DNA of 64,000 nt, from the NCBI RefSeq assembly GCF_017916325.1, contig NC_090164.1:1097501-1161500 (forward strand), read 5' to 3'. This document shows, one piece after another, positions 9,701 through 19,511 of this stretch (the stretch's first letter is position 1; every line of letters starts with the position of its first letter). The notes beneath the pieces were generated by a model, which saw nothing but the letters and a program-made list of their open reading frames with translations, searched no databases and had not been told where the DNA came from. This DNA is from Leishmania martiniquensis (taxonomy: Eukaryota > Euglenozoa > Kinetoplastea > Trypanosomatida > Trypanosomatidae). The position numbers and the translations under genes were made by a program.

Positions 9701-10542
9701 GGTGCACCCGGGCGGTGGAAACCATTTTAGAGGCGTTGCAGCAGTCTCGCGGCACCGAGGGAGGCGCGCGTCGGGACAGGATGCCAAGCAAGGTGGAGGC
9801 AGTTCTCCAATCATCTGCTGCGGCGCTCATCGCTCGCCCGCCAACCAGCAAAGAGGATTTCGCACCGTATATGCGTCTGCTGCAGTTGGCCCAGTCGTCG
9901 GCAGAGCAGATGACGAACAGGGAGCTAATGCTGCTCAAGAGCCTACAGGAGGCTGTGATTGAAGCCATGAGGCGCTTCCCAGAGCCGCCACTCCAAAACG
10001 GCGCGAAGGCCGAGCAGCAGGCTGACAACGAGGCGGAAGAGGATGGTGACAACGATGAGAAAAGCGGCGTAGAGGCGGTGCTGGACGCGCTACAGCACAT
10101 GTCGTACAGACTGCGCGAAGGCTCTTTCTCGGCCGAGGAGCTGGACGAGTTCGAGCATGTTCAGCAGGATCTGGAGCGCCTTCTGGCTGATGAGGGAGTC
10201 GAGGTCGAGGACGCCATGGAGGCAGTGCGGGGGCAGATTCGCATGCACCGCGACAAACTCGTGAACGGCGAGGCTGGTGGCGACGAAGAGGTCGAGGACG
10301 CTTTGAATGAAAGGGCCGGTGCGGGTATTCTCCAGCCGGAGGCCGAACCCGCTGAGAAAGATATCCTGGATCCGCTGCAGCGGGAGAGCGCGGACGCCTT
10401 CAACGAGGACGACGACGACGGCATTGGCAGCAATGGCGCCGCAGCCGCCTCTGCGGATACTAATGGCGCTCCGCAGCATCCCGCCGACGCCGACTACATG
10501 GACGGCGAGTGCAGCACCCACAGCCGCCTCAGCGCTTCCTGA
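6787..10542 (+). CDS. Large membrane-anchored SAM-domain protein, 1251 aa
   Basis: The N-terminus holds an Ala-rich transmembrane helix at about residues 9-32, acting as an anchor. A sterile alpha motif (SAM) domain follows at about residues 48-112: it opens at TWTTQQVSAWLRDNG, and the later helices include the DGDTLMRLTAQDLYIMGVSL core. SAM domains mediate protein-protein oligomerisation. The remaining ~1100 residues are almost wholly helical and acidic, with a recurring pattern of about 120-150 residues built around VQGTLQSKAFQQALP, VRYLLTSKSFQQLP and VQGAEFTTMLPAA type segments. That suggests diverged internal repeats. The acidic Ala/Asp-rich tail ends in low complexity. A scaffold on an organelle membrane is a reasonable inference; the exact function is unknown. 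Confidence 0.9.
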   Translation: MPYPPPSHTSTILAAAAGAVAGAAVLAWGISYAHRCQKGHDDPASSGATWTTQQVSAWLRDNGVSKTSVAVCCRYKVDGDTLMRLTAQDLYIMGVSLRDARIILAAIDDVRGTTALLPTASPRCFASLQSRPSSRAAPPAVSPSVEQFEAAWRALVRTCALPPSDTSPAGQQQRLAVYTGALLESFQVLTAIEQEMALSLVASAEKVPVFPPGSVSREAQHRPAETELPEDTSGLVQAVESKLKPLHDMLDGFLDFLRSPDLDAVAPADVKELSERVTSQVKRIVQVAKQLPPELSGPLLRKCEGVFEALSSRQRTPPGSPGKEADGKAKLMHALRNMLSTVEGPALRDFPPAQRLQVLSSLSERAKALEAVATGSAPGEPKDEEALRTVQSLLRLLQEAIRVSKQEAEGGAQTVTEEEREEVDAPADADAAGEPLSVIIGTMQAVQGTLQSKAFQQALPAVKMQLCTTLRQRVAELDEKLLGLPPAVQAMVRDLLLNTKKVLDVVMATAEAVVGNGGNGSPAGDEAQKEAPVASQESDGDADAVLKGQKNEGRVHDGGIDAHVEELERIFDYLTSDALEQATMEERKRVAATLLQRVEVIRADVEAHDSESALITELVAPLQSLLSDIAGNHAASREFLEITAPLSDVRYLLTSKSFQQLPHTEQVRVARSFVPQLLQLTSSFSSLSDPERKAAEELMRPINEELLRMMHNRDPARRSTQEVLDCLQAVMRTVQGAEFTTMLPAARSAWAADTVAELGRLRDDCTALGADGEAVLPLIERLRSQLAGLLPDRTDVGEDSRRDDSGEAERGGDDVSGEAPQKQKGALADLWDTVSDMRDELLAAEKAATPVSPERLQKMLHVMGEAVDLPGISARQGATLQEFGNLLRRQVADMTDETKDRSSGAEVDGVEKDCDEAKAALHAFRRSLQALMDVVQDGSAVSATELSAVASKAEELIASANVAKINWREDSWCTRAVETILEALQQSRGTEGGARRDRMPSKVEAVLQSSAAALIARPPTSKEDFAPYMRLLQLAQSSAEQMTNRELMLLKSLQEAVIEAMRRFPEPPLQNGAKAEQQADNEAEEDGDNDEKSGVEAVLDALQHMSYRLREGSFSAEELDEFEHVQQDLERLLADEGVEVEDAMEAVRGQIRMHRDKLVNGEAGGDEEVEDALNERAGAGILQPEAEPAEKDILDPLQRESADAFNEDDDDGIGSNGAAAASADTNGAPQHPADADYMDGECSTHSRLSAS

Positions 10543-12876
10543 TGAAGTGTCCGAGAATTCTGCACCACCACCAGCATCCAAAAACGCCGGGTGCCGGCTC
10601 TCAGAGGTGAAGTATGAATGTCCTCCTCTGCGGCAGCGATAGGATGTCTCTCGTCAAGGCGTGGGTGTCGTGATCACTTACTCTCCGTTGTGCCTCCCTA
10701 TCGAGCAGTGGGCGCTGGCACGCAGAAGTGAATTACAGTGATCTGTCGGCTAAGCGCACGCGGCGCACTGGTCTCGATAGAGGCGGAGGAAGGTACCACA
10801 AGGTGCCTACACTCCCACCCTTACCTTCGCCATGAAACGCACAGCTGTGTGCCGCGACTGTGTGTGGTGGCACGATAGGGGGCCGACCAATACCTGTTAC
10901 GCCGGTCCTTCAGGTTCGCTTTTCTCTCGCTAATATGAGCAAAATCTTTTGTTGTGTTGCACGCCCATCGCCATCCTCGTCTCCCTTTTCGATATGCTTT
11001 CGTCCGTTATTTTGTGCTTGCTAAATCGACACTGTTCGCCGGAGCCGCGGCAGGAAGGAGCCCCGAGTAGTGGAGGGGCGCCTCCGCGACTCCACGCCCG
11101 TCCTCTTTCTTCTTCGATGCTTTAAAGGGGAATCCTATGCATATAGATCTATTAGCAAAGCAGCCCAACACTCACGCGAACCAATGAGGCGAGGGAGGGC
11201 ATGCAGCGCCGGTGCTTTCGCTTTGCGTGATTAATGCCCGCATATCCTGAGCCGGCAGCATCGCGTGCTCCAGTCACACCGCACGCTGGCAGCCCGCAGG
11301 GATGCTTCGGCTGACTTCCACGTGATCCCCCCATACGCAGCTCGCTGTGCGTTGTCTCTGACTGGCATCCCCCCAAAAGTGAAGAAACGACCGTCGCTGT
11401 TGTTGTTGATTATTTTTGTCCTCTGGTGCCGTGTGAGCACCCGTCATGTGTCCTGGCACGGGGGAACACACCGGTCGCCGCCTGTTGTATCCCAAGGGGG
11501 GCCCGTGCGCCCTACTATCTCTCTCTCTCTGTTTGTGTGTGGGGAAGCCGAGCAGCCCCCCTCCCTACCTCCCCCTGTCATCTTCCCTGCCCAGTGCGGA
11601 GCCACTGCTACTGGTGGTGAGAGGGGCCCGACCCCCACGATGTGGGGGCGCAAGCGCGGCTCATCTCGGCTGGTGCCGGGGGTCAGGTGCTGAGTGGCAT
11701 GAGGTCGGAGCGGCTCGCGGCCGTGAGGGCGCTTGGTTCACTTACATGATGCGCCAGGAGCTGGCGTGACGCAAGGGCGCATCGCACCCGGCGCTCGCAC
11801 TGCCGACGGATGTGAGGGGATGCCGCGCGGCGGGCGGCGCGTGGAGCTGGAGGCGGAGGCCGTGCCGAAGCGACTGAGTGGACGACACCGCTGCAGCGCG
11901 TGTCCCTACGGCTGCTTGCCGGCACGGGGCGCGGTGGGCCGGGGGCGGTGCGAGGTGGAGGTTTGGTGGCCTGCAGGGTGGCGTAGAGCGGAGCCGTTGC
12001 GAAAAGAAAAAGGGGCAAAAAAGGAAGGAATGATGCTGCTGAGCGAAAAGCGTTGTGAGTGCGACAGAGGCCACAGTGCGCCGTGTGTGTGCGTATGTGC
12101 CTTGTTAACGTGTGTATGTGTGTGTGTATCGGTGCCTGTGCCGATGGGCCTCTTCCCCAAGCGCTGCGCGTGTTGAGATGGGGATGCGACATGTTTTCAG
12201 AGACGTCTCGCGGTGTAATACGAACTAAGCGCAAGAGCGTGCTGTGCCTTGCGTAGAGGGGCCGATGTCGTGAGGGCGCCTGAAATGGGGTGCTCCTCCG
12301 CACCTCTTTCGCAGGTGGGCCTCTGAATTTTTCCTGTGACGCTGCGAGTGGTGCGTCGGATGCCGGCCGCTGCGGCTGCTCTCTTTTGGTCGTGCAGCTC
12401 ACTTTGCATCGCGGCGCGAAAGGCAGCACGGCGAAGTTGCTCTCTCGCTCCTCCCATGCGGGCCCTGCACATGGCCCTTCTAGCCAGTGTGACGCGCGCC
12501 CACTAGCTTTTTCTGCGCGCGCTGCGCTGCCCTCCCTACGGCATGCGCACGCATGGAGACCCGCTTGAGCGTGCGCCGCTCTCACTTTCCCTCTCTTCCA
12601 TCGCCTTTTCCTCCTCCGTGACGCTGCGCGCTCACGTCTTTGCTCTCTTCCTCGCCCGCCGGCTTCTTGATCGCACTGCACGCGCACACACATACACTTC
12701 CGCGCACCGGAAGACGAGTCGCCACCCGCCGCTGACGACGTCACCGCAAGCGTCACGGGAAAGTGGGTGCGCAGGCGCCTCTTCAGCTCAACCCTTTTTT
12801 TCTTGAGGTATTTGTGAGAACGAAGACGAAAGGCATACGTAATCGGACGGAAAAGGAGCGCTTAGCGGAAGACATA
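10543..12876. other. 2.3-kb intergenic region
   Basis: No supported gene. TC-rich and GT-rich simple sequence is frequent (11515-11540; GT-rich 12075-12130). A strong T tract at about 12792-12803 is followed by AG at 12806-12807, the likely acceptor for the armadillo-repeat gene. A 1-kb open frame on the minus strand (11683-12756) is low-complexity and antisense to the unit; I reject it. Confidence 0.45.
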
Positions 12877-14202
12877 ATGGCTGAGACTGCTCGGACAACG
12901 CGGCATTACGTGAGCGACTGCCTGGAGAGTCGGTACCCGTATGACGCTTGCAATGGCTTTGCTGGCGCTCGGGAGCGCGAGGCGGGTCGCGTGTACAACG
13001 GCTTTGGCTCGGGCGCTGCGGACAACATCATGAATAGCTTGACGGACCCCTCCGTCTCCATGGAAGAAAAAACGAGGGCTGCGCATATATTGTACGCCTG
13101 CTCCGCGTCGCAGGAGACAAAGATAGAGACTCTCAAGAAGGGACTCGTACCGCTGCTTGTATCGACGCTGCAGCGCTGTCTCGATCTGCTCTTGACACAT
13201 CAGTGCCTGCTGCTCCTCCGCTCTCTGGCGGTCCTTCCGCAGGGATGCTTAGTGCTCATTCGGGAGAACGCGATACCTGTAGTTGCTGCCGTGCTGCTCA
13301 CCGCCTCACGGACTGCCGAGTCGTCAGAGGCGGCTCAAAATTGCTGCGTTGCTGCGGCGCACGTTTTGTATGAGGTGAGCAGCAACATGTCCGGGCTGCG
13401 GTGGCTGCTGGGGCTGGACCACGACCCGGCCTTTGAGGGGATCGAGGCTGTATGGGTAGGGGAGCCGATGCCGCCGGAGGAACTCGTCACCTTCATAGCC
13501 GATGGGTTGGCGCAAAAAAGAATGCCCGCAAAGGCCACTGCCTACCTCGTACAGACTCTCGCGCGCTTTACCAGCCTTGGGCGCGGTGTGGAGGCATTCC
13601 TGGCCGTTCCCGATGCAGTCGCCCTCGTGGTCTCGCATCTCGAGCACCTGCGAAATTCTCTGACGGAGGACATTCAGTTGTGTACGGCAACGCTGGAGGT
13701 CGTGTGGAACACGAGCCTGGGCCCCGTCGGCGCAGCCGCCATGGAGGTGAGCGGTGTACCGGACATGCTTTTCGAACTTCTCGCGCTCACCAGCGGGAGC
13801 GCCGCTGAGGTGCCTGTGTGCGTACAGCGACAATTGACCGGGGCGCTTTCCGCAGTCTCTCAGCTGACGTCTGTCAAGCAGTGCAGCACGAGTGCTGTGT
13901 CGTCAGCGCAGACGCGCACTCGCATTATCGTCTTGCTTGACTACGTCCGCAAGTGGAACGAACTTATGGCAACAAAATACACTCGCGCCGCCAAGCCGAT
14001 CCCCAGCGACGTTTCCGCGGTCGTGACGAACGTGGTTCAGTGCATCCGCTTGGCATCGGAGGTGAAGCCGGTGCGGGACGTCACCCACACCGTATTGGAT
14101 GCGATGGAGCAGGAGGACGCCATAGAGGCCTTCTACTTCCGCCGCCAGCTCTACTTCCACACAAGGTGGGAGGCCGAGTATAAGGCGAGTGTCGAGGTGT
14201 AG
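12877..14202 (+). CDS. Armadillo-repeat protein resembling radial spoke head protein RSPH14
   Basis: The start is placed at the first ATG after the T tract and AG at 12806-12807, giving 441 aa. The protein is helical throughout, with armadillo/HEAT-like pairs such as the NIMNSLTDPSVSMEEKTRAA segment, LVPLLVSTLQRCLDLL and ITALLLLRSLAVL-type helices. The opening repeat layout, with a short lead, 'AVRRKAL/EEKTRAAHIL' type helices and a 'GLVPLLVSTL' loop, resembles RSPH14 (RTDR1), an axonemal radial-spoke protein of motile flagella. That would suit a flagellate. The length is a little above the usual ~350 residues. Armadillo fold: fairly sure. RSPH14 orthology: tentative; other armadillo flagellar proteins are alternatives. 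Confidence 0.8.
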   Translation: MAETARTTRHYVSDCLESRYPYDACNGFAGAREREAGRVYNGFGSGAADNIMNSLTDPSVSMEEKTRAAHILYACSASQETKIETLKKGLVPLLVSTLQRCLDLLLTHQCLLLLRSLAVLPQGCLVLIRENAIPVVAAVLLTASRTAESSEAAQNCCVAAAHVLYEVSSNMSGLRWLLGLDHDPAFEGIEAVWVGEPMPPEELVTFIADGLAQKRMPAKATAYLVQTLARFTSLGRGVEAFLAVPDAVALVVSHLEHLRNSLTEDIQLCTATLEVVWNTSLGPVGAAAMEVSGVPDMLFELLALTSGSAAEVPVCVQRQLTGALSAVSQLTSVKQCSTSAVSSAQTRTRIIVLLDYVRKWNELMATKYTRAAKPIPSDVSAVVTNVVQCIRLASEVKPVRDVTHTVLDAMEQEDAIEAFYFRRQLYFHTRWEAEYKASVEV

Positions 14203-15285
14203 GCTGTCTTTGCAGCTGCTTCGCTTTGTGCCCCCCCCCCTCCCTCCCTTCCCCCCTCATCTCGCATTGCGCGCGGGTCTTGAAGGGACGGTGACCTGCC
14301 TCGTCCTCTGCCACTGCGTGTGCAGAGGCGCTGCAATTCAGACGTGTATCACGTCGGGCTTTTATGTAAATGGTGCGGCCTCTTTTTCTTTCCCGCTTTC
14401 CCTCAGCAGGAGGATGATTGCATGTGCCTTCGCGTTCTTTTCCCCTGAGTTCATTGGCCACCATCCGCGGTGGCCTCTTGGCGCTCTTGCACAGACCGCC
14501 ACGAGTCCCTCGTTCGCTTCCTCTTTCCGCTCTACCTGTGCCGGCGCCTCGCGGATGCGACCGTAGGCCTGGCCGGCCAGGGTAGTGATGGTGCGTTGGT
14601 TGAAGTTGACGAGGGACATGCAGGGAGAGACGAGCTGAGCGTCAGGGATGTATTTAGTGTGCAATGAACAGCAAGGCAGAATGAAGCATCGGGTGCATCG
14701 CTGCATCAGCAGACATCAGTAGGTGAGGGCGGCAGCACGCTTGCACGCGGACCCGGAGATGCCGACCCACAAAAATGTATGGCTGCCGCATCGTGCCGCG
14801 CCTACGCCAGGGTGGTGCCTTCGCGGTTCCCTCTTTAGATTGACGGCATATCCCCCTCTTCCACACTCTTTTGCGTGCTCCCGTGTTCCACAGTTGAGAC
14901 TCAGGATCGCGTAACAGTGCGTCGACACGTTACGGCTGCCACAACATAGCTCACCTACCCAAATCACACAAGCACACACACCCAGGTACAACGTAGCGCG
15001 CACACGGGCAATCGTAACCCCCCTCAGAAGAGGCGCAACAGCGCACGAGCGCACAGAATAGATTAGAGACGCACATACCCAAAGAGAGAGAGTGAGCAAA
15101 GCAGAGGGCTGCGGCAGTGGAGTCGACTAGTCAGTGTTGATATCTGCGATCATCCAGTGGCCGATCCTGCGCGTTTCTCTTTGCCCCCCCAAAGTGCTGG
15201 AGCGCTTTGGCAAATCTTTTTTTTTCGTGCGCGTTTTTTTGTTTGTCGAGAACCGCAGTAGCTCGCGGCGTTGTCAGCGGCCGTC
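14203..15285. other. Intergenic region between the armadillo-repeat gene and condensin subunit 3
   Basis: No supported gene. C-rich run near 14229-14252. Strong T runs at 15216-15246 are followed by AG at 15249-15250, the probable splice acceptor for the condensin gene. Confidence 0.45.
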
Positions 15286-18200
15286 ATGGGGTCGCACAAG
15301 AGGGCAGTCACCGTCGCTTCGACGGACGCCTTTGAAGAAGTCGGACGCGTCTTTCAGCAGGTGCACCAGAGCGCCGCGCACGCGCAGAGGAGCAAGAAGA
15401 AACTCATCGCACTCGCTCAGAAGGGCACATCGCAGCTCTGCAAAGATGTGTGTACCGTTGTGCTGCTGATCCTAAAGCAGGTGGCCCAGATTACGCCTGA
15501 GGCGATGCGCAGACACTACGCCTTCGTTACAGAACTGTGCAAGGCGTTCCGCGAGTCGTTTGAGTCGGACGACTTGGCGATTGAGCTGCTGAAGACCGTT
15601 TCAGCCTTCCACAACGCGGTCGACAAGGCTGTGCGACTGGCCGTCGTATCCACCTTTGAGGCGTTGCTGAGAACAGTGGATCAAAGCAACGTGTCGGAGG
15701 AGCGGCAGGACTTCTACCAAGAGGCCGCTGAGCTACTGAAGCAGCGGGTGCATGATAAGTGTCCTCAGGTCCGTGCAAAGGCAGTGGCAAGTGTGGCCGC
15801 CTTCCAGTCCGGCAAAAAGGACTGCGACGTGACCCAGCAGCTCATCGCGCTCCTTTGCTGCGACACAAACGCCGATGTGCGCAAGCAGATCCTTCATGCC
15901 ATTGCTCCGCGCAAAGAATTCCTTGAAGGCTACTTTCACGGCATGATTCGCTCCGTCCGCGACATTGTGGCGCGCGTGCGTGCCGAGGCGTGGGACGCCC
16001 TAGGTCGCTTTCCCTGGCGCTACATTACCGCCTACGCGAGCGCCAAGGGGGTGAAGATGCCGGAACTACTGGCGGCCGGTCTTGGCGACTCCAACGCCTC
16101 GGTCGTCATCGCCTGCCGGGCGGCGCTCACCAACTGCTGGGTGCACCGTGACTGCAAGGATATGTGTGAAGATTTTATGAACAGCATCGCATGCGGGTAC
16201 GTACTCCCGTCGCTCCCTCCGTACGAGCACATCAGTGCGGAGCTGCTTGCGTACGCGCAGAAGCGCAAGGCCGACACGCACTTCCCCTTGAAGCTTGACG
16301 ACATCAACACCGGCGGGCTGTTTTTATGGAAGGCGGATTGCCGTGTGTCGTGCGATACGGAAGGCGAGGACGAGACGCAGCTGCTGCCGCCGCTGGAGCA
16401 GTTCAGCGCTGTTCTCCAGGATACCGTCTATGCATACGCGCGACCTGATGCGGACCCCAAGACGGTCAAGTTCCGCAGCGTCGAGGACGCTGACAACATG
16501 CTGCGCATTCTGCTTTCCGTCTTTGACATCTACGATGACAACGCCTACTTGGCGCACGCTGACAACACCACCCGCGCATCGCTGCAACGCCTCATCAGTT
16601 TCATCCTGAAAGTTGTGCCGGACGAAGACCCATCGCTCTTTGTGCACGTCGCAGTGCGCGCGCTCAAGTCACTTACGGCCCGGACACCAGAGGAGGCGAC
16701 CAAGGTGATCACGTCCGCGCTTGATTCACTCTTCCGCAGCCTGAAACTGCCGCAGCGCCACGCCTTGGGCTTCGACGATGTGGAAGCGATCGGCCGCAAG
16801 AGCCGCGAGCGGCAGCAGGAGCTGGTGAGGCGCAAGGTGCTATGTCGTGCTGGTGAGCTGGCAGAGGAGTCGTACACTGAGCTGAAGGAGGAGATGGACC
16901 GGGACGAGAAGTTCCTGCTGCGCATGCAGCTGATCGTCCTCGCCTTCCTGTCACATTCGCAGCGGGGGGACTCTATTCCAATGTTCTGCTACCACATTAT
17001 TCAGATGGGCCGACATCTCGATAACGAAACTGTGCGCGTGGCGGCGACCAAGTCGCTGTGCTTGCAGTGCCTGATCAACCCCGAGAGCGTGCACACCTTC
17101 ATGCCGCTCATGTTGGCCGACTCGCAAGAGAACGCTGTTGCTGCCACCACCGGGAACCTAAGGGCGGACATGAGCCTTCCCGTCGCAGCCATTGGCGTCA
17201 TCTTTGATCTTATCATGGAGTATGGGCTGCGCTTCTTCGACACGGCGAGGCGGCCGCCGACCGAGGCGAGGGCTTTGTACAATGCAGAGAGCGATATCGA
17301 GGCTCGGTTGCAGCATGAGCAGGAGTTGGCGGCCGAAGATGTGCACAAGGTGGGCAGCAAGCGTCTCTTGGAAGCGCTACAGTCGTATCTGCTGCCAGGA
17401 TGCGAGGCCAAGCACGCCATCACAGTTTCCGGCTTCTGCAAACTGCTGAGCTGTAACCGCCTTCCTGCGGAAATGGTGCCGCAAGTGGTAGCCGTTCTGC
17501 TTATCCACTACACCGGTGCCATAGCCTCGGCCAAAGAAAGCACCACCGCCGCGTACATGATGGACTACCTCGGCACCCTTTTTCGCAGCTACGCAGCGAG
17601 CCACCCGAAGCGCCAGGCGCAGCTCTGCGAGGGTGGCATCGCCGCATTCCGCGTGGTGCTCGAGCGCAATATTGCCTTGGCATCCAGGCTGCTCGAATTC
17701 GTCGTGCGCCTTACCGACGCCTACACGCTGACCATCATTCGCGACATTGACCCGCAAGCGGCGAAACGCGCAACCAGAGATGTGACGGGCGAAGTGGCAG
17801 GAGCGGCAGAAGGGGAGGAAGAAGCGCAACGCAAGAGCAACCGCATAAACGCGACGCGCTCTTCGATGCAGTCGGGCCGCCTTTTTCGAGAGCTGAGCCG
17901 CTATTCCCTTCATGAGCGTCTCTCACAGGAGCTTCTGGTGGAGTTGGCGAGCAACGAGCTGGCCGAGAGCCGCGCTGCCTGTATGGACGCTCTAGAGAAA
18001 AACATGTACTTCTACAGTCGCGAACCGCAGCCTTTCTTACACCACTGCGTCGCCGCAGCAGCGCAGGCGACGCAGCAAACTGACTCAGCCTTGCACAAGC
18101 GTCTAGAGGCCTGGCAGACGAAGCTTCGCCAGCGATGCGCCGCGGCGGGCGCTGGCCCACAGCCGCATGGTGCCGCAATCGACGCCGAAAGCTTGTATTC

Positions 18201-18420
18201 GCTAGAGCAGCGGTGGTGTGAGGCGGTGAAGGCCCGGGCAGAGAAGCGGGATGCGTTGCTCGAGGCTGGCTTTGGCGGGCTCGCTTCCATCCCACCTCAG
18301 CTTCATGCCGTCTCGCCCGTCACGGTGAAAACCGGAGCTGGGGAGTTGAAGCGAGAGCGCCACTCAGACGTGTTTGACGTGGAGTCCATTTTAGGCACTC
18401 GCAAGCGGTCGAGGTGCTGA
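15286..18420 (+). CDS. Condensin complex subunit 3 (CAP-G / Ycg1)
   Basis: The 1044-aa product starts at the ATG following T-rich tracts and AG. It matches the condensin CAP-G architecture. N-terminal HEAT repeats include FVTELCKAFRESF, LLKTVSAFHNAVDKAVR and, around residues 150-250, KVRAKAVASVAAFQ-type helices ending in RVRAEAWDALGRFPW. A kleisin-facing middle region follows. The C-terminal Cnd3-type domain has FLLRMQLIVLAFLSHSQRG, RVAATKSLCLQCLI and IGVIFDLIMEYGL. CAP-G binds the kleisin CAP-H and DNA in condensin I and is needed for mitotic chromosome compaction. Length is close to fungal and animal homologues. Highly basic residues near the end (TRKRSRC) may act in nuclear import. Confidence 0.9.
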   Translation: MGSHKRAVTVASTDAFEEVGRVFQQVHQSAAHAQRSKKKLIALAQKGTSQLCKDVCTVVLLILKQVAQITPEAMRRHYAFVTELCKAFRESFESDDLAIELLKTVSAFHNAVDKAVRLAVVSTFEALLRTVDQSNVSEERQDFYQEAAELLKQRVHDKCPQVRAKAVASVAAFQSGKKDCDVTQQLIALLCCDTNADVRKQILHAIAPRKEFLEGYFHGMIRSVRDIVARVRAEAWDALGRFPWRYITAYASAKGVKMPELLAAGLGDSNASVVIACRAALTNCWVHRDCKDMCEDFMNSIACGYVLPSLPPYEHISAELLAYAQKRKADTHFPLKLDDINTGGLFLWKADCRVSCDTEGEDETQLLPPLEQFSAVLQDTVYAYARPDADPKTVKFRSVEDADNMLRILLSVFDIYDDNAYLAHADNTTRASLQRLISFILKVVPDEDPSLFVHVAVRALKSLTARTPEEATKVITSALDSLFRSLKLPQRHALGFDDVEAIGRKSRERQQELVRRKVLCRAGELAEESYTELKEEMDRDEKFLLRMQLIVLAFLSHSQRGDSIPMFCYHIIQMGRHLDNETVRVAATKSLCLQCLINPESVHTFMPLMLADSQENAVAATTGNLRADMSLPVAAIGVIFDLIMEYGLRFFDTARRPPTEARALYNAESDIEARLQHEQELAAEDVHKVGSKRLLEALQSYLLPGCEAKHAITVSGFCKLLSCNRLPAEMVPQVVAVLLIHYTGAIASAKESTTAAYMMDYLGTLFRSYAASHPKRQAQLCEGGIAAFRVVLERNIALASRLLEFVVRLTDAYTLTIIRDIDPQAAKRATRDVTGEVAGAAEGEEEAQRKSNRINATRSSMQSGRLFRELSRYSLHERLSQELLVELASNELAESRAACMDALEKNMYFYSREPQPFLHHCVAAAAQATQQTDSALHKRLEAWQTKLRQRCAAAGAGPQPHGAAIDAESLYSLEQRWCEAVKARAEKRDALLEAGFGGLASIPPQLHAVSPVTVKTGAGELKRERHSDVFDVESILGTRKRSRC

Positions 18421-19511
18421 CTTGCAGTTTTTGGCGCACGCAGGGGCCTGCGTGCGTTTCTGCTTTATAGGCATCTCGAACATGGAAGTGGTACCGTGCA
18501 TCTCCTCTCTTGCGGCAATGCCCTCGCTGGGTGCGGTGGGCCATCGCCGTGAGCGCACTAACAGAGCTCTCCGCATAACTGCGACTTTGTAGGTGCAGCG
18601 GAGAGCGCGGTGATGGTGAGGGTGCTGAACGACCGCGCTAGAGAGGCATCGGATGTGGGGCGGGGGCGTGACGTGGGTGAGTGAGACGTGCCCAAGCCGC
18701 TGAACCTCTCCCCTGTCCTTCCTCGGACTCCCTGCAGGCAACGGACGCCTACCTCACTCTCGGCTCTCTCCCACGCTCCTTTCTTTGTGGCCGCTGCCCT
18801 TTCCCCGGGTGCCCTGCAGAGGTTCGACTTGAGGAGCTCCCCTCCCCCAGCTTCCTCCGCAGCGCGTCGGGGACAGGCTCCGGCTCACCTGGTGGACCTG
18901 TGTAACGGGCGTCTAGGACACTTCTCCACTTTCTCCTAACACAGACAAACGAAAAGGGCGCGGAGCTCATTTGGTCTTTGATGGAGCGACACCGCCGCAG
19001 CGCGCACGGTGCACCGAGACCTCAATGAAAGGCGGCGGGCGCACTTCCCTCTTGGTGGTCTCTTTCGCGTATGTCGCTCGCTTCGTCTACCTAATCGTCC
19101 GCCGCGCTCCTGATGGTGGCCATGTGCCTCGGAGTCACGCCCGCTTGATCCCGCCTCTTTTTCCTCATCGCTTTCCTGCATCTCCTCGTATTCTCTCTTC
19201 TGGTTGCACGCGTCGGCGCTCAGCTATCTTCGTGGCGCTCGTAGTGCCTCCGTAGAGCGGTCCATGAAGGAGGGGCCCAGCAACACGCAGCGAGCGTATC
19301 CAATCTTTCTGGTGGGCTGCTCGTCGTTGCTCCCCACCCTTTTCTCTGGACCGCACCCCCGCATGCGCATCCATCGACGAGGTCTTCTCCCTGCACATTC
19401 TCTGTTGTCGACTCGAGGCTTGCTCTTCTCCGCTGCGCCTCCCGCTTTTCTCTGCGGCAGAGCCTTCAGCCTCTCTTTTGGAGTACTCTCCTGCTCTCTC
19501 GCCACGCGAAG
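18421..19511. other. Intergenic region upstream of the RTEL1-type helicase
   Basis: No supported gene. Pyrimidine-rich stretches at 18700-18800 and 19420-19500 contain several possible acceptors just before the ATG at 19512. A GGTTCGACTT at 18823 loosely resembles a tRNA B box, but no tRNA fold accompanies it. Confidence 0.45.

Noticed and set aside
11683..12756. 357-codon open frame on the minus strand
   Set aside because: Antisense to the transcription unit, Arg/Ala/Pro-rich low complexity caused by GC-rich UTR and GT repeats, no domain; competing frames on both strands.
18821..18832. GGTTCGACTT resembling a tRNA B box
   Set aside because: No A box at the right distance and no cloverleaf; falls in ordinary intergenic sequence.
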